From the NCBI GenBank assembly GCA_022836615.1, contig MU405337.1:54680-118679 (forward strand): a stretch of DNA of 64,000 nucleotides. Direction: 5' to 3'. Below the pieces are notes generated by a model. It searched no databases. It saw nothing but the letters and a program-made list of their open reading frames with translations, and was not told the DNA's origin. Source of the DNA: Annulohypoxylon bovei var. microspora. Lineage: Eukaryota; Ascomycota; Sordariomycetes; Xylariales; Hypoxylaceae. Positions 44,098-54,008 of this stretch are shown here, one piece after another. Numbering within the stretch: position 1 is the stretch's first letter; every line of letters begins with the position of its first letter. Both the position numbers and the translations under genes were made by a program.

Positions 44098-45165
44098 ATG
44101 CTGCTGGATATCCTGTACTCAAACTGGGAGATGCTTGCGGTGGTTGCTTGCACTGGTGCGATCAGCATAATAGTTTACCTCGCGTTTCGGAAGCATTGTA
44201 GCTACGATGTCGTCGAGCCGGTATCAGTCAACTATCACTTCACAAGAAGATGCAACAAGGAGTGTGCCTTCTGCTTCCACACCGAGAAGACCTCCCACGT
44301 TGCTTCCGAGGACGACATGAAGCGCGGACTTCGGTTACTTAGCGAAGCCGGCATGCGTAAGATCAATTTCGCTGGGGGCGAGCCGTTCCTCTACCCCGAC
44401 AAGCTAGCTATGCTCTGCCGTTTCTGCAAAGAGGAGCTCGATCTTGAGAGCGTCAGCATCATTACGAACGGTACCAAAGTTACCAAAAAGTGGATGGACC
44501 AGCACGGCCGATGGGTCGACGTCATAGGCGTGAGCTGTGACAGCTTCGATGAGAAAACAAATATCGTCATCGGCCGCGGTACCGGAGAGAACGTCAAGCA
44601 ATTATTCCTCATCCGCGACTGGTGCCGCCAGCTGGGCATTAAGTTCAAGCTCAACACGGTGGTATGCATACATAATTGGCACGAGGATATGGCGGACACG
44701 GTGCGACAACTGGACCCATTCCGGTGGAAGGCCTTCCAAGTGCTGTACGTGGAGGGAGAGAACGACGCTGAGGAGAAGGACGCCCAGCTAAACAAGCGAA
44801 AGCGAGACGCTAAGAAGCTTCTCATCTCAGACGAGCAGTATAAGGTATTCTGTAATAAGCACGAATATCTCGAATGTTTCATACCCGAGCCGAACTCGCT
44901 TATGGCGTCGAGCTATCTCATCCTCGACGAGTTCCTCTGCTTCCTAGACAAGGGGGTTGGGATTGAGAAGCAGTCACAATCGATTCTGGATGTCGGGGTG
45001 CAGAGAGCGCTGAGCGAAGTTCGCTGGGACCGGGAAGCGTTCAAGGAGCGCGGAGGGATGTACGAGTGGACGAAGGATGTTGTCGGGGATGGGGATGGGG
45101 ATGGAGGAGAGATGGAGGGCGGTTGTGGGTCGTCCCGTATTAATAAGGAGTCGCTGGACTGGTAA
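44098..45165 (+). CDS. viperin (RSAD2) homologue, radical SAM ddhNTP synthase
   Basis: Single exon, 355 aa. Residues 1-10 and a hydrophobic helix (about 13-30) form an N-terminal membrane anchor or amphipathic segment, as in animal viperin. The radical SAM cluster motif is CNKECAFC (Cys 52, 56, 59), preceded by SVNYHFTRR. Other viperin landmarks follow: KINFAGGEPFLYPDKL (SAM-binding GGEP), SIITNGTKV, DVIGVSCDSFDE, GRGTGENVKQ, FKLNTVVCIHNWHEDM and FRWKAFQVLYVEGEN, then LDEFLCFLDKG. The extreme C-terminus is SLDW, matching the conserved terminal Trp that recruits the cytosolic Fe-S assembly machinery. An Asp/Gly insert (GDGDGDGG) precedes it. Family chemistry: 3'-deoxy-3',4'-didehydro-NTP formation, a chain-terminating antiviral nucleotide. 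Which NTP is used cannot be read here. Confidence 0.96.
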   Translation: MLLDILYSNWEMLAVVACTGAISIIVYLAFRKHCSYDVVEPVSVNYHFTRRCNKECAFCFHTEKTSHVASEDDMKRGLRLLSEAGMRKINFAGGEPFLYPDKLAMLCRFCKEELDLESVSIITNGTKVTKKWMDQHGRWVDVIGVSCDSFDEKTNIVIGRGTGENVKQLFLIRDWCRQLGIKFKLNTVVCIHNWHEDMADTVRQLDPFRWKAFQVLYVEGENDAEEKDAQLNKRKRDAKKLLISDEQYKVFCNKHEYLECFIPEPNSLMASSYLILDEFLCFLDKGVGIEKQSQSILDVGVQRALSEVRWDREAFKERGGMYEWTKDVVGDGDGDGGEMEGGCGSSRINKESLDW

Positions 45166-45815
45166 GTGACATTAGCGTACTGATTAGCGTGAGAAGTGAA
45201 TTGACAGATTGATAATAAGGTTGTATCCCTGCTGCCCTAGATCATGCGCTAACCCGGATCGGATTAAGCTCCAGTATCTAGATCTTATGTAAGTGCCTAA
45301 GGATTAGCGTACTTGTGTACCTAGAGTTACTTATTACATGCGAAGAGCCCTTCATCCATTATTGATTGTTAAATACTAGGTAGTACATAACAAACATCAA
45401 TTTTCGAATGTAAATGTAACAGTATGGCATGGCAAACAAAAAGGTGTAACATACCTAGAAAAATGGCGTCAAATCAAGTGTCCCATGTTCAAATAACACT
45501 GTTTTTCTTCATACAAATTTTGATGCTTGCGAAATAGTCAACTACATAGTACTACTCTTACATAGGGCATGAAATTCGGCACTTTTTTACCTAGGTGTAA
45601 CTATGGATAATAAGGAAGTTGTTTTACATTCGAATCCTAGGTAAACGCTTTTGACTTGACGCGTACCGTTTGATAAGGTAAAATGGTAAAGCCGCTCTTT
45701 CATTTTATCGTCACCTACCTTCGTACTTTACAGCATGCACGTTACACATAAAACATTCTTATATACCTACCAAACCAACTTTTCTTTTACACGTTTTTAT
45801 CACATCTCAAAGAGA
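45166..45815. other. intergenic between viperin and CYTH gene
   Basis: About 650 nt, AT-rich, with TACCTAGG words. The two genes are in the same direction but too far apart to call them one transcript. Confidence 0.45.
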
Positions 45816-46676
45816 ATGACAAAAGAATTCCTTCAAGATCCCCACATCATCCAACAACTACAAGAGCACCAGATGGCGTTGAAAGCAGCCGCTTCTGCGC
45901 TCAAGCGCATCGTATCGAATGTCGAGGTCGAACGCAAGTTTAACCCAGGACCGAAGTTCACCTCTCTCTTCGCGAACCACACCAGCCACGCCAGCCACCG
46001 GGAGAAGACCCCCTTCGCCGTACGCAGCCACCCGGGACAGCTCATTCGCGACACTTACTACGACACGGAGGATGGCCATCTAGGCGAGCTGGGCATGTGG
46101 GTCCGGAAGCGCTCCGTCGACGTACTGCCGCTAAACCCAGCCCGGCTAACCGCCCGCGCGAACGACGGCGCGCTATGGAACGCTAAGCTGCGGCTCGGCG
46201 GTCACTTCAGCAACTCGCTGTTCGTCGAATTCGACGGCCAGAGCGACGTCTCGCGCGAGGTCCTGCGCATCACCGGCGCGAAGACGAGCCTCGAGGACTT
46301 GCGGGTCGTCTCGGACCTGCAGACGCGCCGGTCGGAGTGGGAGGTGACCCAGCTAGCCGACAGCACCGCGCCCTCGGCGAAGATGACAATCGTCGTGGAC
46401 GCCGTCACCGAGGCCGAGGCCGAGACCGAGGTCGGCAAGTATGGAATCGACGAGGCTGCTTTTAACCATCTCATCGGGGAGGTGGAACTCTTCCAGGAGT
46501 TCGTAACCGAGGGGAAAGACGACACGGAGCACGAGGCGCACAGGAAGGAAATTGCCGCGCAACGGATGAAGGAGTTGGAGGAATTCATGCTATCCCATCC
46601 GGACCTATTCTCCACGAGTCCATCTCCGGTTGGCAAACTCTCGGCGTATGAGACTTGGAAGGCCAAACGTACTTAG
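45816..46676 (+). CDS. CYTH-fold triphosphate tunnel protein (thiamine-triphosphatase-like)
   Basis: Single exon, 286 aa from the ATG at 45816; an in-frame ATG at 45735 would add 27 residues that look like leader. The signature ExExK is visible as VEVERKF (about 38-44), followed by RDTYYDTEDGHLGELGMWVRKRS, ALWNAKLRLGGH, the acidic strand FVEFDGQSD, and KMTIVVDAVTEAE with FNHLIGEVELF. These are the charged strands lining the CYTH tunnel that binds metal and a triphosphate tail. Characterised relatives cleave thiamine triphosphate, inorganic triphosphate or cyclise ATP. It sits downstream of viperin, so acting on a (modified) nucleotide triphosphate is an attractive but untested idea. A local GC rise is seen in the coding region. 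Confidence 0.9.
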   Translation: MTKEFLQDPHIIQQLQEHQMALKAAASALKRIVSNVEVERKFNPGPKFTSLFANHTSHASHREKTPFAVRSHPGQLIRDTYYDTEDGHLGELGMWVRKRSVDVLPLNPARLTARANDGALWNAKLRLGGHFSNSLFVEFDGQSDVSREVLRITGAKTSLEDLRVVSDLQTRRSEWEVTQLADSTAPSAKMTIVVDAVTEAEAETEVGKYGIDEAAFNHLIGEVELFQEFVTEGKDDTEHEAHRKEIAAQRMKELEEFMLSHPDLFSTSPSPVGKLSAYETWKAKRT

Positions 46677-47038
46677 TTAGCAAGGGCTAGGTTTGGATTG
46701 GGGTCTACTCGACGGACTAAATAATCGAGAGAAATTATCCGACGATGCGAACGATGTAGCTCTTCGCGTGGATTCCATTATATACCTAAATACAGTAATG
46801 ATCCCACCAAATTCATATGGCTGCGGCAAATTATATCTGATTTCACATGCAGTTGAATAAAGTCTTTCAACTCAATCCTATTGGCTCTCATCTAGGTTCA
46901 ATTATTAATATCCAATTCTCATATATATGATTAAGCAGATATTAAACCACCTTCTCTTCTTAGTATGTATAGCGGAAATCGGCTTTATCATCCCCCTATT
47001 TAATAAGTTAGCATCCATTCGAATCGATATGACTTGAA
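46677..47038. other. convergent intergenic region
   Basis: About 360 nt, AT-rich; nothing recognised. Confidence 0.45.
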
Positions 47039-48960
47039 TTATCTTACATCTATTACTTCTAACCTCTTTTCTCCTCGATCCGCCTTCTTGTTATCGAAGT
47101 AGAATGACAAGTCTAAGATGCATACAAGGACGATGGCAAATAGACAGCAAGCAATGCAAGCGTATAGTCCGGGCTTATACCCAGTGGCAGCATCTTGGGA
47201 TCTAATAACATGTTAGCGTCAACTAGTTTCAAGAAAGAACGAATAGAGAAACTGTTTACCTGAAGACCAGGCTGCCAGTAATGCCGCCCATACTAGCAAA
47301 CCCAACCCATGTAACACTAGAAAAGGCACGCTTCCATTGTCCGCGGATATTATTGGCTTGGTACGCCAGCGAGGCCGGGATATTTGCGTTCACACCCGCC
47401 GTCACGAAGAAGGCTCCGAAATAGCGGACTGCGTTATCATGATGCCACCCGAGGATAGGTAGGCCAATAAGGGCGACGACCATGTTGACGATCACGATAG
47501 GACCGCGGATACGGTAGCGATCTCCAACCCAGCCCATGGTATACATCCAAATACCCGCGAATGCGTACGGAGGTGCGACGAGGCATTGAGACGCGCTGAT
47601 ACTAAAACCTAGATTCGTGTGAAGAATAAGGGATAAGAAGTATGCGAGTGAATAGGTGACAGTGTTAGTGCAGAAAGCAATCAGTCCGTACCCCCTAGGA
47701 AAGTGTTAGTCTCGGAAAAATATATCACCACATGATACCTATCATCATGCAACATTTCCCCTTTTTTCTTATGGAAAACTTACCATACTCTCGCATCTAG
47801 ACCGCCCTTTAGAAAAAGGCTTAGCTTAAACTTAGGGACCTCGGTATCACCACGGTCGGCCTTGACTCTCCTGATAATCCATGCGCGCTCGCGTTCGTTC
47901 AAGAAACGCCACGACTTGCGATTGGAGTCAGGGAAGTCCACCAATAGCCAGTAGCCTACCAAGGCAAGAAGGCATGTAATAACACCTATGTTATTCTTCA
48001 TTAGTACGCAAAATATCTCTCATGAATGACGCATATTTGAATTACCTTCGATGATGAAAATCCACCTCCAGCCGCTGAGACCCGCAAGGCCATTCATCTG
48101 TGTCAGTCCGAATGCAAGAATACCACTAGAACACTTCGAGTCAACGAGTGTCGCCATGGATCAAAAATGTAAGAGCCGCAAGTTGATCTTAGATAACTTA
48201 CGAGCAAGCAGAAGCAACACAACCAAGAAGGTAGAAAACCGAGTATCTTCGGCCAACCTCGACTAAGGTTTGTCAGTTATACGTCATAAATGCATAGTCG
48301 TATGAGAAAACACGATCAAATCTTACATCGCGTGTACCATGTTGACCTACAGATAAATCAACATCAGCACCAATATTTACCAAGTGGCTAAGGGGGGTTG
48401 GAACTAACAGTAAGTATACACAACCTGGGAAGTAACCAGCTTCGAAGACACCGAGAAGGAGTCTTAGAGCCATGAGAACTTCGAATGACGGACTGAACCC
48501 AAACCCAATCATGACGGCACCCCACGCCAAGATGATCGTCGGAAGGAAAATCCGTGGGCCCACCTTGCGGATGACGATGGTAGAGGGCGGTTGAAAGATG
48601 ATGTAAGTGATAAAGAATACAAGTGTGACAATTGACTTGATTTGGAAGTCAGTAATCAAACAGCTTCGAAATCACCACATAAGTAGACATCAATGGGACA
48701 ATGGGCCTTACGTAGCGCGTGCCGACAAGGTCCAAGTCCTCAATCATTCCCGCAACGGCGGCGGCAGACAGGTTCGCCCGGTCCATCAAGCTGATACAGT
48801 ACAAGAGTCCGACCAGGACGATCAAGCGGCGGTCGACGCGCCATAGGATCTTCTTCCCCTCCTGCTCGTCAACGTCATCGTCGATGATGTCCGTAGACTG
48901 CGTCTTCTTGCGTTCGACTTGCTCGACGTCGAGCACTCCCTTTTCTTGGTCGCGATCCAT
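47039..48960 (-). CDS. MFS transporter, Dal5/TNA1 (anion:cation symporter) family
   Basis: Eight exons: 48960-48712, 48635-48409, 48346-48327, 48262-48202, 48125-48046, 47985-47784, 47694-47260, 47201-47039, giving 478 aa with every phase consistent. The third exon is only 20 nt and encodes STWYTR, a conserved motif. An acidic cytosolic N-terminus precedes WRVDRRLIVLVGLLYCISLMDRANLS, the family start. Other marks are PPSTIVIRKVGPR, LGVFEAGYFPG, GLSGWRWIFIIEG, SLILHTNLGFS and NIRGQWKRAF. The family takes up allantoate, nicotinate, pantothenate and related anions; the substrate is not predictable. A closely related, intronless member lies at 54009. Confidence 0.93.
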
Positions 48961-51603
48961 GGTTGAAACTTGCTTATCATCGGGGGTCTCGGAAACGAAT
49001 AGATGGGCAACAGGGCTCCTTTATAACTGCGAGCGGGTAGCCGGGGTATGGTTTTGCGTAGAGGGATACGCGTGGAGATATTGGAGACCCGAGGGGCTAG
49101 CCGGGGTCACACCGCGGTAGTATCTCGAGATGATATTAGGGGCGGTATACCAACATTTCGTTCGGAAGTGCCTTTCAGTTTAAGTAGCATGTAGACTAGC
49201 AACTCGGTACTCTAGTTCAAAGAGTAGGCAGGATACTCGTTCCATAGCTACCCCTACTAGCTTACGCGGAAGGGTCGGCTTTTCTAATCGACCGAGGCGA
49301 GGCTAAGATAGGTCACTTTTGTTTACCTGTTCCCTTAGATTAACAAAGCTGCTCCTGATGGAAATGAGAAAATGATCAGCGGCTTGTTTTGTCTAACGTT
49401 GCATACCTCCGCTTCCCGAGTGCCGTCATCCCCGAAATATTTCGCCAGATAACCAGACATGCCTACTTCAGGGAACCAGGTATGCCAAGTCAGGACTAAG
49501 CCTGGGATGCTATAATAGCGTCTGAGACATAGCAAACATCGTGGCAAGCGCCGGCTTGGCTGCTGGACGAATTATCAGCTAGCTCCAATTACGAGCCTAC
49601 CTCAAAGGCACCTATACGATTGGTTATTGGAGGGGACCAAGGCTCGTCTTTTGTAATAGATTCCCAGGTACTCGTTATAGTGGCGCCGTCTAGACCCCCC
49701 TAGATTCTTCCTAAAGTGGGATTTATGTTTCGAGACTTGATTAAAAAATCGGGGTAAAATCTCCCTACCGGTACCTAGGTACCTAGCTAGCAGCGCTAGG
49801 GACTTAGACTGCGGGGAAGCGCGTGGCAGCTATGCCTAACAAGCTACCAGCCGGCTACTAAGCTTAGACAATGCGGGGTAATCCGTTGTTAAAGACGATA
49901 CTAAGTCTACCTAGGTACCTACTAACCTGGGTATATAACCGCGGTGGCTTTGTCTGAACAAGCCAAGATCACATCTATCCGATGCATCCATATGACCAGC
50001 ATTCAACGCAGTCAGTATTACATCACGATGCGGGGGACTGGGATGTTCTCGGCGCTCTAGCTGGTTTGTGTGCAGGTACATAGTTGTACGCGTCTAGGTA
50101 AATCGATAACCGCACGTTCCGAGATACATAAATCTCGTTTATCCCAAACGCCCAAAGTATAAAAATCAAGTTTCAGTATGCTTATAAATTTCTCATTGCT
50201 GCATTTTGTAAAGCTTATGTAACTAGATAATTCGAGGTATTGGACGTCGTTAGATCTCATTTTTGTATGACACTTAACATCCAGTCTTTCAATTGCAAAG
50301 AAGCCGAACCCATGATTACCGTCTATGTTACCTCATATGTCCTCACTTCGGGCTTAATATGGACTGATGTGTTTGCAAACTAAGAGGTATCAAGACATCT
50401 CAGGTACCTAAGGTTAGATCGATACCTCAAGCTTAAAACAATATGTAAGATTATATCTTAGTAAAGCCATGATACATTTGCGTTGTCTGTTGCAAGACAT
50501 CAGTAAAATATAAATCTATGACTGCTTGATTACCTACTAAAAATAAACGCCAAATTGATCGGATCTTGTAAAAGACATTGTGTCATATGCAAGCCGCTGT
50601 ACCTGTATCACTGACAAAAGACCCCACATTTTTCAACATTACCCCCTTTCCCCTCAAGAGACATCTCAAATTTCGTCCCAGAACGTTATGAAACTGGCAA
50701 TAATGTCTCAATTATACCAAATTTTAATCACTAAGGTCAATTATATAGGGTTATGTAATAGTCACATGGCAATAACAAAGAAACGGTTATGATTTCAGGG
50801 TTTTTTTCGACAAAGAAGCTATGCGATTAAGTTACATGAGAAAACAGCTGTCATTGTGTATAAATTTAATTCAATGGGTACTGTTCATTAAAATAAGAAT
50901 GTGAATAAAGCACTACGAAATATTTCTCAAATTATATATATTTTAACCAGCCTCTTCTGCCTACGTATTTCGGTCCGGTCGAAAAATGGGCTAGCTCGCT
51001 TACCTAATTATATATACTCACAAGTAATTAACTCTCTGGTTGATATCCAGAAAAATTTCCTTAAGTACGATGGAAAGTTCATTGTGGTCGCCTAGAAAAG
51101 GAAACTGGGGACCATTTCAAGTAAGTTAGTAAAGCTTCATAAATAACTTATAACTTACTACTCCCCCTTTCCTCCTTTCCTCTCCCTCGCTCTCATATAG
51201 GTGGTTCACTATAAAAGCATTTAGAGTTGTGCGGACAAAATGTTTCTTAATTATATACCAAATTAGGTACTCAAAGATGCCTCCAGAAGGTTTTCTACAT
51301 CATTCCATAGCGAACGGCTCACATGTGATTAGATAGACATGTCGTACAAAAACAACTCTGCTGCAACATGCGGAGCCTTGTTAAGAAACCATCTACATGT
51401 CCCGGTTCATAGTTAATTGTTAAGCCTAACTCTTTCATTATTTAAAGCTGCAAGGAAGAACCACGATAGAGAAATTTTGGAAGGCTTCAATTCTCTAAAG
51501 AGTAAATAATCTAAACATCCAAAAACCCTCCAGAAACACTCACAGAAACACACAAAAAATACATTTATCAAACTTTCAAACTCACCTTATTAACTGATTC
51601 AGA
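48961..51603. other. gene-free 2.6-kb stretch
   Basis: The proximal part carries the transporter promoter. Strong TACCTAGGTACCTAGCTAGC-type palindromic words lie around 49770-49792 and 49908-49922. Only short frames are present, none convincing. Confidence 0.45.
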
Positions 51604-52077
51604 ATGGGTCGCTGGGACGACGAAGACCGTATCCCTCACGGGCTCACGGTCATCGGCTACGACGCCGATACCAGAATCTACCATGCCGAAAACGACGATG
51701 GTAGTTTCTGGGAGAGCCAGCCGGGGACCAAATATGGGACCTGGACTCGTATATCCCCTCCCACCAAGGCCGCCCAGAGCAAGACGAATCATCGGGCCGC
51801 CAGCTCTGACCCAACACGCTTCGAGACGATGGACCTAGAGTCGTCTCAAAAGGCTTCTAAGGGCAAGTCACGCTCATCGAGCGGCGATACCCTAAGAAGA
51901 CTGGCAAGAAGTGTCAAGAACGCTGGCCACTTCTTAAAGGTCGTAGCGAAGGACGTGAGGAGGATGTCCAGCAGCTCTTCTAGGAAGGCTAGCTTGGAGT
52001 CAAACTCAAAGCCCCTGCCGCGTCCTGGATATGAAGCCAGGAGGAGGTCGCCAAAGCCTCCAAACAGTTTTCGATAA
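51604..52077 (+). CDS. small basic protein related to the N-terminus of fungal intracellular LysM proteins
   Basis: Single exon, 157 aa, no signal peptide. The first 50 residues (MGRWDDEDRIPHGLTVIGYD, then DADTRIYHAENDDGSFWE and GTKYGTWTRI) follow a conserved N-terminal module I know from ascomycete proteins that carry a C-terminal LysM (CBM50) domain. Here the LysM part is absent and replaced by a Ser/Lys/Arg-rich, probably disordered tail with a possible amphipathic helix (LRRLARSVKNAGHFLKVVAKDVRR, about 97-120). Function of the module is unknown. The gene could be a truncated member or a distinct short subfamily. Confidence 0.75.
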   Translation: MGRWDDEDRIPHGLTVIGYDADTRIYHAENDDGSFWESQPGTKYGTWTRISPPTKAAQSKTNHRAASSDPTRFETMDLESSQKASKGKSRSSSGDTLRRLARSVKNAGHFLKVVAKDVRRMSSSSSRKASLESNSKPLPRPGYEARRRSPKPPNSFR

Positions 52078-53255
52078 GAGAACTGAAGTGATAGATGGAT
52101 AGGGCATAGCGCTTGGATAAGAAGTCATCAGTTGAAACTTATATCACAGGATGACAGATTACCTAGTTTCAAGAGACAGAGTTCCCGGGTTGCCCTACTT
52201 ATTAGGCCCTGGCATATGGGGTCGGTCGAGGAGCTTAGTACTTCCATGACCCCTTACCATAAACATTTTATTTTTGCTTTTAATAGCTGGCGTTATTTTT
52301 AGTTAATTGTAATTAATTCATAATAAAATATCATAAAACCCATAACTATGAAGTTCCATTGCTTTAGCTTTACCTTATAGAATGCCAATGCGATATAAGG
52401 CGTGTCTTTTCTTTTCTTATTTCTTCAACCTTAGTCTAGATCATACGCCATCCCCTGGAAATCATATTGGTGGCTAGGTTTCGCTCAAGGTCATTCGATT
52501 TCTGACATGTATGCTAACATACAAGCAGTAAGGCATTTAGACTAACGGGGGGCTTTTACAGACTCGGACAGCTTGCTTTCGGTGTTAACTTTATTTCGTG
52601 GCGTGATGGTTTCGAGGTAGTTTTGTGCCAAAAAAGCCGAAAGAGTGTATGCCTACCTACCTACTTGAGTAACAAGTAATTCGTTAGTTCTTAAGTCTTG
52701 GTATTAGATTAGAATAACGGCAATTCAATTTAACTAACTTCGTGAACTATTTCGTAGCACGGGCAGCTTTCAAAGGTCCTTTTCCCTTCCGTATCCACAT
52801 TGTGATCTTCTAATTAACGTCAAAATATTACAACAAACCTACTTAAGTATGCGAACGATTTGAATTTCAGCCCAAGCTTTCTTAACTATGAGAGAGTGTA
52901 ATATTTTAATTCTACCTGTTGTTGTGGGATGGGCTAAGTGGCCAACTAAAACGCCAACATAATATTTCCACTACATTACGACGTCAACCTAGATTCTGAG
53001 CTACATATAAATATCAAGCCGTCCCATGCTGAAGTAAAAAGTCGTTGAAGATATCTGTCACTTCAAAATCTTCCTGTATTCGAAGAAGTTCAAAAAAGCA
53101 GCAAACTACATCCAGAACCGCCCCTTTTCTACACCATTATACCCGTTCTCTATCACCATTCACACGTAAGTATTCGCAGATTCCAATTAAAACCCAAGTC
53201 CACGGAGTTACAACCGACAGAGTACACCAAGCTAACAAGATCCTTCTCGCAGACG
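52078..53255. other. gene-free intergenic stretch
   Basis: About 1.2 kb; no convincing frame. A frame at 53045-53302 overlaps the next gene out of frame and is treated as leader sequence. Confidence 0.45.
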
Positions 53256-53495
53256 ATGTGTTTCCACAAGGTGTACTACTACGAGGTGTGCGGGCATTGT
53301 AGATCCGCCGGCAACGTGCTCTGCAGGGACGTGCGGGAGATGCCCGAGCCGAAGGTCCTTTGCGATCGGGCGACCTGGCAGGACGTCGACATGGGAAACA
53401 AGCCCGGCAGGTGTGACGACTGTATCAGCAAGCTTGCGACACCCCCGGACACGCCCCCGGCTTCGGCTATGGCCTCCCCTTCGGAGATACAATAA
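53256..53495 (+). CDS. small cysteine/histidine protein
   Basis: A 79-codon frame. The product starts MCFHKVYYYEVCGHC and continues with VLCRD, KVLCDR and GRCDDC, so Cys/His pairs are spaced as in small zinc-binding knots, followed by a Pro/Ser-rich tail. No signal peptide. Similar short fungal proteins with CGH/CNH and CxxC pairs exist, function unknown. A preceding exon cannot be excluded because a CTCGCAG acceptor-like sequence lies just upstream. Confidence 0.6.
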   Translation: MCFHKVYYYEVCGHCRSAGNVLCRDVREMPEPKVLCDRATWQDVDMGNKPGRCDDCISKLATPPDTPPASAMASPSEIQ

Positions 53496-54008
53496 GCAGA
53501 ACTCGATGGACTATTATCGAAGATGGGAGTTAGTGGGATTATATCCTTTCATATTGAGCGCGTCGTGGCCCAGCCGATTCCCCTACGAAAATCCCCGATT
53601 CCGTGGGCTAGATATTAGGAACTTCAGAAAACCGAAGACGATGGAACTAGTTCAAGAAGGAAGCCTCTAACTAGGGTCTAGTTGCTGGTATTCTCCTCGA
53701 CCGGTGAAGCCAATACAATGAACAATAGTCATTGTCTGTAGAGACAAAAGAGGGCGAATGAAAAGTTCATTAGTAGTCTATATATTTCTTTTGTCATTTT
53801 TATTCTAACATTCGTGGCTACCATTATTCGTAAAGCGTGTCATCATCACCCGTTCTATCGTGCGCCCAATGTCTATCCCCAATAGACCAACCCGGAGAGA
53901 GTCTTAGCGTCGTAGCGGCCAGGTGTCCAACCATCATTCCAAAGCCACCAATGCGCAGCGCATGTAACCAAACGTGCCGCATAGTTAATCCTACCAAGGG
54001 CTCACCAA
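53496..54008. other. intergenic, no gene
   Basis: Convergent intergenic region of about 500 nt; nothing recognised. Confidence 0.45.
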
